A stretch of DNA of 64,000 nt from Psychrobacter sanguinis (GTDB lineage Bacteria > Pseudomonadota > Gammaproteobacteria > Pseudomonadales > Moraxellaceae), in NCBI RefSeq assembly GCF_020736705.1, contig NZ_CP085990.1:62001-126000 (forward strand). Direction: 5' to 3'. The position numbers and the translations under genes are program-made. Positions 41,598-50,494 of the stretch are shown one piece after another. The notes under the pieces are model-generated. The model saw only the letters and a program-made list of their open reading frames with translations. It had not been told where the DNA came from and searched no databases. Positions within the stretch are counted from its first letter, which is position 1. Every line of letters starts with the position of its first letter.

Positions 41598-43697
41598 TTA
41601 AGCCGCTTTCAAAATAGCCAACTGTGTTTTATGCCGTCTCATTTGCAACCCATATATTACCGCATACAAGCTTAAGCCGATTGCATAACTGATGTACTCA
41701 TACGGTAAGTTAAGCCAACTTTGAATGACGTTGGGTATCATCAGTAGCAAAGTAATCGCTATCAATAAAACAACCTCTAACCCATTGGTTTTGACCCGTA
41801 TCCAACGCTGTGTTGCTGACGAAAAAGCCAACATACCAAACACTGCCATAGAAAAAATAAGACCAATCTCGAAAGGATTGGTAATCCACTGCCAACCCGC
41901 AGGATCTTTAGGATTAGTAGGATCTACCCCATCGATTAACAACAGTTTAGAGTTAAAGAAAAACATAAACGGTAAAATGGCAGTTCTAATATCATAAGCA
42001 AAACCTTGAATACCCGTTTTAATAGGATCGGATTTAGCAATACCTGCCGCTGCATAAGCTGCCATACCTACGGGAGGGGTATCGTCGGCTAAAATACCAA
42101 AGTAGAACACAAACAGGTGAGCCGCAATTGCTGGGACTAGATACCCTAAATCTCCACTCAATCCTAAGATAACTGGTGCAGTTAGAGACGCCATCACAAT
42201 ATAGTTTGCAGTAGTGGGCAAACCCATACCAAGCACTAGACACACCACTGCTGTTAATACTAGCACTGCCAGTATATAGCCATGCGACAGCACTTCGATT
42301 ACATCGGCTAAAATTAAGCCAATACCTGTGAGCGTAACTGAGCCAACAACAATACCTGCCACCCCGGTAGCAATGGCAATAGGTACCATGTTCTTAGCGC
42401 CATTGACCATGCCAACAACAAGATCATTTATCACTGTGTTTAAGTTTTCGGAAAGATTTAAGCTTTTTTTAGTCCATAACGACTTAACAAAGGGCTGGAC
42501 AACCATAATGGCCATCAATACTAAGATACCATTAAAGGCGGCCCGCTGTGGCGACATACGCAAAACGATTAAGGTATACATTAAGTAGAATACTGGTAGC
42601 AAGAAATGCAATCCGCTAATGAATACCCCCCACACTTGTGGCAAGCGATCTTTAGCTTCCCCTTTAATGCCTAACTTTTTGGCTTCCAAATGAACGATAT
42701 AAAATAAGGCGATATAACTGACAAAAGCAGGAATTGCTGCTGCCATAATCACGCCCGCATAATCCATACCCAAAAACTCGGCGATGATAAATGCTGCCGC
42801 TCCCATGATTGGTGGCATTAACTGACCATTGGTCGACGCTGCAACTTCCACTGAAGCCGCCTTATGCGCAGGAAACCCCAATCGCTTCATCAAAGGAATG
42901 GTAAAAGTGCCTGTAGTCACTGTATTGGCAATAGACGAACCTGAGATAATCCCCATCATCCCAGATGCGGCAACCGAAGCCTTAGCAGGTCCGCCATCAA
43001 AACGGCCCAATGCCGCATAAGCCAAATCAATGAAGTACTTACCTGCCCCGGCCCTCTCTAGTAGCGCCCCAAATAAAACGAAGAGAAATACATAGCTGGC
43101 ACTCACCCCTAGTGGTACCCCAAAGATACCCTCTGTGGTCAGAAACATCTGTCCCATCATTTTATTAATGCTGGCCCCTTTATGCGCAATCATATCCGGC
43201 ATAATTTGGCCAAATTTAACATAACCTAAAAATACAATGGCAATAATGGCCAGCGCCGGCCCTAAAACTCGGCGAGAAGCCATCAGTAACAGTAAAATAC
43301 CTGCCAACGCTACCCAGACATCCATCGCTATCCAAGCACCGGAGCGAGCATTAAGCGCATCGTAAAAAATGAAAATATATAACGCGGTAGCCGCAGCCAT
43401 CAAACCAAGTGCATAGTTCCAAATTGGAATACTAGACATTGTTTTTTTTGTACGAAACATTGGGTACATCAAAAAAGTCATTAGCAATGCAAAGGCTAAA
43501 TGAATGGATCTAATAAATACATCGTTAAATGGGATTAGTACAACATACAGTTGAAAAAATGACCATAAGAAAGCAATGACACCAATAATTATATAACCGA
43601 GGGAATTGGTGGGTAGAACACGCTTGCCTTCTAAGACATCTGCGTTATCGATATTGGCATCATCTACGACCATATCTTGTGAAGGATAGTTGTTCAT
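41598..43697 (-). CDS. TRAP transporter permease, fused small and large subunits (TAXI type)
   Basis: A 699-residue membrane protein. The first 180 or so residues carry about five helices, equivalent to the small DctQ subunit. The remainder is the large DctM-type permease, with GALLERAGAGKYFIDLAYAA near residues 212-231, GSSIANTVTTGTFTIPLMK near 253-271 and a second inverted half ending in GLPTTANYIVMASLTAPVIL. Such fused permeases pair with TAXI binding proteins and import organic acids or amino acids using an ion gradient. The TAXI gene lies upstream on the same strand, 87 bases away, and an intercistronic hairpin separates them. The substrate is unknown. Confidence 0.9.
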   Translation of the reverse strand: MNNYPSQDMVVDDANIDNADVLEGKRVLPTNSLGYIIIGVIAFLWSFFQLYVVLIPFNDVFIRSIHLAFALLMTFLMYPMFRTKKTMSSIPIWNYALGLMAAATALYIFIFYDALNARSGAWIAMDVWVALAGILLLLMASRRVLGPALAIIAIVFLGYVKFGQIMPDMIAHKGASINKMMGQMFLTTEGIFGVPLGVSASYVFLFVLFGALLERAGAGKYFIDLAYAALGRFDGGPAKASVAASGMMGIISGSSIANTVTTGTFTIPLMKRLGFPAHKAASVEVAASTNGQLMPPIMGAAAFIIAEFLGMDYAGVIMAAAIPAFVSYIALFYIVHLEAKKLGIKGEAKDRLPQVWGVFISGLHFLLPVFYLMYTLIVLRMSPQRAAFNGILVLMAIMVVQPFVKSLWTKKSLNLSENLNTVINDLVVGMVNGAKNMVPIAIATGVAGIVVGSVTLTGIGLILADVIEVLSHGYILAVLVLTAVVCLVLGMGLPTTANYIVMASLTAPVILGLSGDLGYLVPAIAAHLFVFYFGILADDTPPVGMAAYAAAGIAKSDPIKTGIQGFAYDIRTAILPFMFFFNSKLLLIDGVDPTNPKDPAGWQWITNPFEIGLIFSMAVFGMLAFSSATQRWIRVKTNGLEVVLLIAITLLLMIPNVIQSWLNLPYEYISYAIGLSLYAVIYGLQMRRHKTQLAILKAA

Positions 43698-43725
43698 AGC
43701 ATTCTCCGAGAGACTTTTTCAAAAA

Positions 43726-43757
43726 AATAAGCACAGGCCGATAAACCTGTGCTTATT
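43726..43757 (-). terminator. Intercistronic hairpin between TRAP genes
   Basis: On the minus strand AATAAGCACAGG (43757-43746) pairs perfectly with CCTGTGCTTATT (43737-43726) over 12 bp and runs into seven or more T. It looks like an intrinsic terminator placed between the binding-protein gene and the permease gene, so it probably lowers permease expression relative to the binding protein. Confidence 0.85.
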
Positions 43758-43784
43758 CATAAAGTTAACGCATCACAAATAATT

Positions 43785-44795
43785 TTATGACTGAGCATTA
43801 GCCGAAACAATTCCCGCTTTTTCAAATACTGCTATAGCGGCAGGATGTTGTGGCACTGCTAAGCCTTCAAGTAAAGACTCTTTAGTAATATTTTTATAGG
43901 CAGGATGTGCGTCCTTAAATTCATCAAAATTATCTAGTACAGCTTGGGTAATCGCAGTTACCGCATCATCAGCCATATCATCACGGGTTACCAATACTGC
44001 CTTAACCCCAATACTTGGTACGTCTTGATCTATACCCTGATAGTCTGAAGCTGAAATCATCCCTTTAGCATAATAAGGGTTGTCTGCAATAAGCTTATCA
44101 ATAACAGCGCCTTCAATAGGCACCAAATCAATATCTACAGAATTAGCTGCATCTTTAATATTGGCAGTAGGATGACCAAACATACCAAAGTAACCGTCTA
44201 CTTTCTTATCTTTAAGCATGGTTGGACCTTCAGAAGATTTTAGCTCATTTACAAGCGCTAAATCGTCCAAACTAATTCCAGAAGCTTCAAATATTGCCTC
44301 GGTCGTCATACGTGTACCACTACCCGGCACATCAATATTGATACGCTTGCCCTTAAGGTCAGCTAAGGTTGCGATATTAGAATCTTGACGAACCACTAGT
44401 GCTAAAAGCTCTGGATAAATAGCTAATATACTACGTAACTCTTTAACAGGGGCCTCACTGAATTTACCTTCACCATTGTAAGCTTGATAAGCAGTATCAC
44501 TTTGGCTGATGCCAAAATCTAACTCACCTGCTTTAATGGTGTTTACATTATAAACTGAGCCACCCGTTGACTCGACGGAACAACGAATGGGCGTTTCTGC
44601 CGCTTTTACCATACGGCAAATAGCACCACCTGTCGGATAATAAGTACCAGTGACACCGCCTGTACCAATGGTGATAAATTTAGTATCGGTGACCGTAGCA
44701 GATTCGACATCTGATGCTTCATCCGACGATGTAGAGCAACCGGTCATTATTAGCATGCCGAGTGTCATCGCAGATAAAGTGGGAAGTAATTTCAT
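43785..44795 (-). CDS. TRAP transporter solute-binding lipoprotein, TAXI family
   Basis: A 336-residue lipoprotein. The signal sequence ends in the lipobox MTGC with Cys20, followed by a serine/glutamate linker. The TAXI core begins at FITIGTGGVTGTYYPTGGAI (about residues 40-59), which is the family signature, and continues with CSVESTGGSVYNVNTI and GELDFGISQSDTAYQAYNGE. It captures the substrate outside the inner membrane and delivers it to the fused permease. TAXI proteins are known for glutamate, 2-oxoglutarate and similar ligands in a few cases; here the ligand is unknown. It is the promoter-proximal gene of the pair. Confidence 0.9.
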   Translation of the reverse strand: MKLLPTLSAMTLGMLIMTGCSTSSDEASDVESATVTDTKFITIGTGGVTGTYYPTGGAICRMVKAAETPIRCSVESTGGSVYNVNTIKAGELDFGISQSDTAYQAYNGEGKFSEAPVKELRSILAIYPELLALVVRQDSNIATLADLKGKRINIDVPGSGTRMTTEAIFEASGISLDDLALVNELKSSEGPTMLKDKKVDGYFGMFGHPTANIKDAANSVDIDLVPIEGAVIDKLIADNPYYAKGMISASDYQGIDQDVPSIGVKAVLVTRDDMADDAVTAITQAVLDNFDEFKDAHPAYKNITKESLLEGLAVPQHPAAIAVFEKAGIVSANAQS

Positions 44796-44957
44796 GAGTA
44801 CTATCCTGTTGGTTATTGTTTTTAATCTTAGAGAAATATTATTTCACATATTATTACAAATATGCATCAATACATTCATACTATTACACATGTTTAACCA
44901 AGTCCAGAAGTCATCTCAATTCATATTTTGGAGTCAAGTTCATTTTTGGGTCTAATA

Positions 44958-44999
44958 TAAAAAAAGCCCAGTCCGCCCTTAGGGCTGAACTGAGCTTAA
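44958..44999 (-). terminator. Terminator after the wrbA-DUF2069 pair
   Basis: On the minus strand AAGCTCAGTTC and a GCCCT block pair with AGGGC and GGACTGGGCTT across one bulged base, followed by seven T. It lies about 75 bases downstream of the DUF2069 stop. Confidence 0.8.
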
Positions 45000-45074
45000 A
45001 ATTAATAAAAAAATTTTGACTTATTACGTTATAGCAATTAATAAATTTATATTAAAAACTTGTTTAGTATAAGA

Positions 45075-45524
45075 TCATAGTGGGTCTTTAAACTTGTCAT
45101 TCATTGACGGTAAGCGCTTTAATAATTTAAATAACCAAACATTGATAAGCAGAATAAGTATCAGATCTATGGCATAGACCCACATCACACTACTGCCGCT
45201 GTCATAAAACCTAGAGAATAAAGTAACGCCGCTGGCACCTAAGTAAACCAAGGTCAGCATACTACTCATTAGCAGAGCATAAGGCGATTTACCTTTGATT
45301 ACCCAAGGCGTGACGATAAGCGCTGGAATCAACCACAGCAGTTGCCAAGCGATACCTCCGATGACATCAGGCTGGGTCGCCAGTAACAGGCCTAACAGCA
45401 CAGGTAAGCCGATACCGCGATAGACCAGCCAAGCGATCCAACTCATCCGTAGTCTTGATTGTAACTTAGCAATAAGGGCTATGTTCTCTGGACTACTTCT
45501 ATCCAGCACCTCTCTCTTAGCCAT
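45075..45524 (-). CDS. DUF2069 membrane protein
   Basis: A 149-residue inner-membrane protein with four predicted helices: two at about 28-75, with GLPVLLGLLLATQPDVIGG between strands, then TPWVIKGKSPYALLMSSMLT at 77-96 and a last helix near 115-135. DUF2069 proteins are typically found just downstream of wrbA, as here, where only three bases separate the two genes. The KGKSPYALLMSSML segment is the conserved core. No function is established. Co-transcription with wrbA is almost certain. Confidence 0.82.
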   Translation of the reverse strand: MAKREVLDRSSPENIALIAKLQSRLRMSWIAWLVYRGIGLPVLLGLLLATQPDVIGGIAWQLLWLIPALIVTPWVIKGKSPYALLMSSMLTLVYLGASGVTLFSRFYDSGSSVMWVYAIDLILILLINVWLFKLLKRLPSMNDKFKDPL

Positions 45525-45527
45525 ATA

Positions 45528-46166
45528 TTACAACCACTTAGCATTAGCTAGCGCTTTGGCAGCACTAGCAAGACGACGACCTTGAGCAATTGCTAAGCTG
45601 CGCTCATCTTTGGTCACTGGTTGGTCGTGAGCGCTGCCGCTGACATGCGTTGAACCATAAGGCGTACCCCCACGATTGGTGCGACTTAACTCAGGATTTG
45701 AATAAGGCACTCCCAAGATCATCATACCGTGGTGCAACAAAGGCATCATCATCGTTAGTAATGTGGTCTCTTGTCCGCCATGCATTGAACCGGTACTGGT
45801 AAAGACCGTGGCTGGTTTATTTTGTAAATTACCAGCCAACCATAAGGTCACGGTACTGTCCCAAAAATGCTTCATTGAGCCTGCCATATTACCAAAATGG
45901 GTCGGACTTCCTAAAGCAAGGCCAGAGCAGTTTTTTAGATCAGACATGGTGCAATACAAGTCACCTTCATCGGGGATGGCCGGTTTAGCGACTGTGGTTT
46001 CTACTGCCACAGTGGGTACTGTACGAATTCGAGCGGTCATGCCCGCCTCTTCAATACCTTGTGCGATAGCATAAGCCATCTCTTTGGTTGTACCATGTTG
46101 CGAGTAGTACAACACCAATACATAGCTGCCTTCAGTAGAGGGGATAGAGACATTGTCATTTGTCAT
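45528..46166 (-). CDS. wrbA: NAD(P)H:quinone oxidoreductase, WrbA family
   Basis: A 212-residue flavodoxin-like protein. The FMN phosphate loop is YYSQHGTTKEMA at about residues 20-31; the second and third FMN loops are GSPTHFGNMAGSMKHFWD at about 87-104 and TSTGSMHGGQE at about 124-134. The phrase GTPYGSTHVSG near the end is typical of WrbA. It reduces quinones by two electrons using NADH or NADPH, avoiding semiquinone radicals, as a cytoplasmic tetramer. It is slightly longer than E. coli WrbA (198) because of an N-terminal extension. DUF2069 follows three bases later in the same operon. Confidence 0.9.
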   Translation of the reverse strand: MTNDNVSIPSTEGSYVLVLYYSQHGTTKEMAYAIAQGIEEAGMTARIRTVPTVAVETTVAKPAIPDEGDLYCTMSDLKNCSGLALGSPTHFGNMAGSMKHFWDSTVTLWLAGNLQNKPATVFTSTGSMHGGQETTLLTMMMPLLHHGMMILGVPYSNPELSRTNRGGTPYGSTHVSGSAHDQPVTKDERSLAIAQGRRLASAAKALANAKWL

Positions 46167-46568
46167 AAGACTTCACTTCCGATTATTTTAAATTGTTATT
46201 GCTCTATAATAGAGCTTGAACAAGGGGTACAACACTTAGTTTCAAGATTTAGCGCCGCATTTGAATCTAATAGTTTTGGTTGGACACTTCTAATTCAGTA
46301 CTTTCAATTCAACATTGTTGGTTCGGCACTTCTAATTTAAGAATAATTAGTTTCATAAAAAGAGGCTACCGTTTAAAAGGGGCTATTTTTGTGTAGTCAG
46401 TGCCTTAATACTAAATACGAACATAATAAGTGTCTAACTCATTCTAAGTTAACGATATCATATCATTAAGACACAAACATTCTTCACATTTTGATTATCA
46501 ATATTTGGTAAACTATGCGCTTTTAGTGCCCCTCTTATCTTTCACTACACTAATATAATGATTCTGAT
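46167..46568. other. Intergenic region between wrbA and the BrkB gene
   Basis: About 400 A/T-rich bases between divergent genes. It has an imperfect direct repeat of roughly 20 bases (GGTTGGACACTTCTAATT-like at about 46275 and again at about 46320). Promoters for both genes must lie here, but I cannot place them. No gene is seen. Confidence 0.45.
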
Positions 46569-48140
46569 ATGGAAAACCTGTTAAAAAAGCTGCCATTTTA
46601 CGACAAGACTTGGTTTAACTTTTTGCGTTTCTTAATTCGCAACTTTATTGAGGACGATAGCCAACAAAAAGCGGCTTCATTGACCTATACCACACTATTA
46701 TCAATTGTCCCTATTTTAACGGTTTTATTGATGATTTTGTCATCAATACCCGCATTAGAATCGGTACGCGAGCAAATCTCTGATTTAATCTATAGCAACT
46801 TGCTGCCTCAGTCAGGATTACAAGTTTCTCAATATCTGAATGACTTTGCTGAGAAATCAAGTAACTTGACTGCCATAGGTGCGATGGCTTTATTTGTCAC
46901 CAGCATAATGACCTTGACCACCATTGAACGTGCTTTCAACCAAATTTGGCGCGTTGAAGATCGCTCTGGTGGGGTGAAAAGTATTGTCCGCTATTGGACC
47001 ATTATTACCTTGGGTCCCTTAGTATTAGGAACGGCTTTTATCGTCTCAAGTACGGTTCAAAGCTTAAGTTTTTTAAACCAGCAAATTGGCGGTTATGGGA
47101 TTGACTGGAACTTCTGGATTCAGTTGGTGTCGTTTGCGATAACTATCGCAGGTTTCATCGGCATGTACTGGTTTATTCCCAAAGCAAAAGTTCCGTTAAA
47201 AAATGCAGCTATAGCCGGTGTCTTTGTGGCGGTTACCTTTGAACTGCTGAAGTACTCATTTGGTATTGTCATGACCAACTTCACCAGTTATGAAGCCATT
47301 TATGGTGCCTTTGCTGCCCTGCCTATTTTCTTATTATGGATTTATTTGTCTTGGAACATTATCTTATTGGGTGTGGAAATTAGTTATACCTTAACTATTT
47401 TTGCGACCAAAGAAGTGTACCCTCGTCATCCTCTTCTTAGTCTACTCGACATGCTAAATCTAATTCATGATCGCTATCAAGAAGGTCAGTCAACTAGCGA
47501 AGAAGAGCTGCGCAGTGTTCTAGGTCGTAAAGAGCTGCCAAAATGGTTCACTTATCTGAACTATTTATTAGACAGCAATTTGATTACCGTTACTGAAAAA
47601 GGAAACTATGTACTAAAAAGAGATTTGGACCATATCACGTTATGGGATTTTTACCGTACCCTACCTTACCCATTACCTATCAAAGATGAGCTTGATGAGG
47701 TAAGTGACAATATGGACACCCCTTGGTTAAACCTATTGGTTGATCGCTTTAAAAACACCGAAAATCATGCCAAAAATGAGTTGGATATTCCGCTGGGAAG
47801 TATCTTTGAACATAGCTTACCCCGTGAAGGCGTAGAAACGACTGAACCTATGTTTGCTGACTCTGGGGAAAAAGCGAAATCCAAAAATCAGGGCAAATTG
47901 AATTCAGTTAAAGGAGATTTTGAGGCTGAAACTTTTGATCCTGATGCCAAAGTGGTTGAAGACAATAAGAGAAACGAAGCGGTGATGCCACCTGAGGGTG
48001 ATTTGGTACCTAACAGCAGTGTTAAGTCTACTTCTTCAGCTGAAACGGAAAAACCTAAAAAGAGATCAGGCTTATTGGGTATGTTCTCACATGACAAAGA
48101 TGCACCTGTTATTACTGAAGAGGATAACCCTGACCGATAA
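46569..48140 (+). CDS. YihY/BrkB-family membrane protein with long C-terminal tail
   Basis: A 523-residue protein. Residues 1-285 are the BrkB/YihY domain with six helices, including QQKAASLTYTTLLSIVPILT at about 29-48, the TTIERAFNQIWRVEDRSG motif near 118-135 and YGAFAALPIFLLWIYLSWN near 240-258. The usual YihY protein is about 290 residues. After it come a winged-helix-like segment (about 295-375) and an acidic, low-complexity tail to residue 523. Despite an old annotation as ribonuclease BN, YihY is an integral membrane protein of unclear function. The start ATG at 46569 has only a weak ribosome site. Confidence 0.85.
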   Translation: MENLLKKLPFYDKTWFNFLRFLIRNFIEDDSQQKAASLTYTTLLSIVPILTVLLMILSSIPALESVREQISDLIYSNLLPQSGLQVSQYLNDFAEKSSNLTAIGAMALFVTSIMTLTTIERAFNQIWRVEDRSGGVKSIVRYWTIITLGPLVLGTAFIVSSTVQSLSFLNQQIGGYGIDWNFWIQLVSFAITIAGFIGMYWFIPKAKVPLKNAAIAGVFVAVTFELLKYSFGIVMTNFTSYEAIYGAFAALPIFLLWIYLSWNIILLGVEISYTLTIFATKEVYPRHPLLSLLDMLNLIHDRYQEGQSTSEEELRSVLGRKELPKWFTYLNYLLDSNLITVTEKGNYVLKRDLDHITLWDFYRTLPYPLPIKDELDEVSDNMDTPWLNLLVDRFKNTENHAKNELDIPLGSIFEHSLPREGVETTEPMFADSGEKAKSKNQGKLNSVKGDFEAETFDPDAKVVEDNKRNEAVMPPEGDLVPNSSVKSTSSAETEKPKKRSGLLGMFSHDKDAPVITEEDNPDR

Positions 48141-48284
48141 TAGTGTGACAACGTCTATACGATTTATTGATGGTCGCAATAGCAAAACCATCAGCACGAG
48201 TAATACTAGCGTCCAGCAAAAATAGTACAAAAAACAAGCCATAGCCATTAGCGTACGACCGTTGAATTCAACCACAAATACAGG

Positions 48285-49577
48285 ATGAAAGTTAACACCA
48301 TGGAGCACGCATCAGGACTTACGATATTAGAAATCAGTGCCATATTTTTGAGCCTGACCGCCCTACTTGCTTATATTAATAAGCGTTTTATTGGTTTGCC
48401 AACCACCATCGGGGTGATGGTCATCTCTTTAGTATTGTCTATCGTGGCCATTTTTCTAGGCTTAATGGGGTTCGATGAGTTAATTGACTATGAAAAAGGA
48501 CTGCTGGCTGAATTAGATTTCACTGAAGTGCTGCTCGATGGCATGCTTTCTATGCTGCTGTTTGCTGGCGCCTTGCATGTGAATATTAATGATTTAAAAG
48601 ACTATAAACTGCCTATTGGAGTGCTGGCCTGTTTGGGTACTATCGTTTCCGCCTTATTAATTGCGCTGGCGGTTTACTTTATTATGCCCTTGGTTGGCTT
48701 TGAATTAGGGTTTATCTGGTGCTTGCTATTTGGTGCTCTAATCTCCCCCACAGATCCTATCGCAGTGATGGGAATTTTGGCTTCAGCAGGTGCGCCTAAA
48801 AGTTTAGAGACTGTTATTGCCGGTGAATCCTTATTTAATGACGGGATTGGCGTGGTGATATTCGTTATCTTACTGGGCATATTGGCCAGTGGTGACATCC
48901 CTAGCGCCTCATATGTCTTCCACACCCTTGCGGTTGAAGCAGGGGGCGGTATTTTATTTGGCTTCGTCTTAGGTGGTATTTTATATTACTTGCTTAAAAG
49001 TATTAACAGCTATCAAGAAGAGGTTTTATTGACCTTAGCTGGGGTATTGGGCGGTTACGCCTTGGCCAGTCACTACCATCTTTCAGGTCCGCTAGCGATG
49101 GTCGTTATGGGGCTGATGGTGGGTAACCGAGGTCGTGCTTTGGCAATGAGTGATGAGACCCGTCATTATATTGACTTATTTTGGGAGCTTATTGACGAAA
49201 TATTAAACGCCCTTTTGTTTGTCTTAATTGGCTTAGAGGTCGTGGTTATTGCCTATTCTCTCAATATCTTTGTAGCGGCTATTCTTGGCATTATTATCGC
49301 TTTGGCGGCACGCTTTGTGGTGGTCGGTCTAACCACCAAAAGCTTGCACAAGCAGCTTGATTTACCTGAAGGGGCATGGAAGGTATTGACTTGGGGTGGC
49401 CTGCGTGGCGGTATATCAATCGCTTTGGTATTACAGTTGCCTAGCGGACCTGAAAGAGACATCTTACTGGCGTTAACTTATGCGATTGTTATCTTCTCGA
49501 TTTTGGTACAAGGTCTCACCATTGGTAAGGTGGCAGAGAAGCTACCTAAAGAGAATACACCGCGAAGACAACACTAA
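48285..49577 (+). CDS. CPA1-family Na+/H+ (or K+/H+) antiporter
   Basis: A 430-residue antiporter with about 12 helices. The membrane core has GALISPTDPIAVMGILASAG at about 148-167, the ESLFNDGIGVVIF motif at about 176-188 that carries the essential acidic pair, and WGGLRGGISIALVLQLPSGP near 367-386. It lacks the long cytoplasmic C-terminus of the NhaP2-type protein at 11931-13712, so the two CPA1 proteins in the window belong to different subgroups. It exchanges Na+ or K+ for protons at the inner membrane. An alternative start at the ATG at 48300 is equally plausible, as neither has a clear ribosome site. It follows the BrkB gene by 144 bases. Confidence 0.87.
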   Translation: MKVNTMEHASGLTILEISAIFLSLTALLAYINKRFIGLPTTIGVMVISLVLSIVAIFLGLMGFDELIDYEKGLLAELDFTEVLLDGMLSMLLFAGALHVNINDLKDYKLPIGVLACLGTIVSALLIALAVYFIMPLVGFELGFIWCLLFGALISPTDPIAVMGILASAGAPKSLETVIAGESLFNDGIGVVIFVILLGILASGDIPSASYVFHTLAVEAGGGILFGFVLGGILYYLLKSINSYQEEVLLTLAGVLGGYALASHYHLSGPLAMVVMGLMVGNRGRALAMSDETRHYIDLFWELIDEILNALLFVLIGLEVVVIAYSLNIFVAAILGIIIALAARFVVVGLTTKSLHKQLDLPEGAWKVLTWGGLRGGISIALVLQLPSGPERDILLALTYAIVIFSILVQGLTIGKVAEKLPKENTPRRQH

Positions 49578-49657
49578 AAACCTGTAGTTTCTTTAATATG
49601 TGATAGCCATACAGCCTCTCTAAATGCCGTAACAGAACGATTTAAGCATTGTAACGG

Positions 49658-50299
49658 CTACAGGAGAGTCTGAGAGCTAAACGGTTTGTGGTTCGCAGTC
49701 AGTGATTTACCTAATATAACGATATCTGCAATGAAATCCTGCATATCGCACACTTTGGGCAATGTGCCCCAATGCTCAAAACCATATTTTTTAAACAGAG
49801 CCAAACTGGGCTGATTATGGCCAAATATAAGTGCTAAAACATTCTGAATACCGAGTTCAGGTGCTTCGGCCATCATCCATTTTAAAAAAAAGCTACCCAA
49901 ACCAAGACCTTGGTATTGATTGCCGACATAAATACTAATTTCACTACTAATGTTATAGGCCGACCGACTTTTTACATCACTGAAGCTGCCCCATGCCATG
50001 ATTTCTTCAGTCGTACTGGCCTGATTAATCAGCACATAAATAGGACGATTCGGCTGAGTAAGATGCTCATTAAACCAAGCCTGTCTATCCTCAATACTCA
50101 CCGGCTCTAGGTCTGCTGTTGAGGCTTTGGCTGGTATACTTTGATTATAAATGTCTACAATTTCAGGCAAATCTGCAGGCTGTGCTAAACGGATGTGATA
50201 GGTTTGGGTGGGATTTTGTGTCGTGCTATGCAAATATGAAGGATCAGATGAAGGTTGCGTAGCACTCTGAAAGGTATTGGTCATAAACTTATTTCTCAT
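49658..50299 (-). CDS. GNAT-family N-acetyltransferase
   Basis: A 213-residue protein. Residues 30-190 are a GNAT domain. IVDIYNQSIPAKASTADLEP near the start resembles the phosphinothricin acetyltransferase branch. The acetyl-CoA loop lies around ISIYVGNQYQGLGLGSFFLK, with the Q/RxxGxG/A-like QGLGLG. The end, FGHNQPSLALFKKYGFEHWG, is the usual motif-B region. The substrate is unknown; relatives acetylate amino-acid-like xenobiotics. The N-terminal 30 residues are polar and low-complexity. A second ATG five codons in is an alternative start. It is divergent from ribF with a 195-base gap. Confidence 0.82.
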   Translation of the reverse strand: MRNKFMTNTFQSATQPSSDPSYLHSTTQNPTQTYHIRLAQPADLPEIVDIYNQSIPAKASTADLEPVSIEDRQAWFNEHLTQPNRPIYVLINQASTTEEIMAWGSFSDVKSRSAYNISSEISIYVGNQYQGLGLGSFFLKWMMAEAPELGIQNVLALIFGHNQPSLALFKKYGFEHWGTLPKVCDMQDFIADIVILGKSLTANHKPFSSQTLL

Positions 50300-50494
50300 A
50301 AAATAGACATTGAGTTCATTTTGAGCCTCAATAAGGTCAATTTTACATTATAATGGGCAGTAATTATCTATCAATTAGCAGCTTTAGACTATAATTTTTA
50401 GTCCGCTTTGTGTAGCGTTATCTGTTCAATTTATCCAATTAGCTGTTTATCAAAAGTAGCTTACAACTCTCTTCGTGTTTATCGATAAGGCTTT

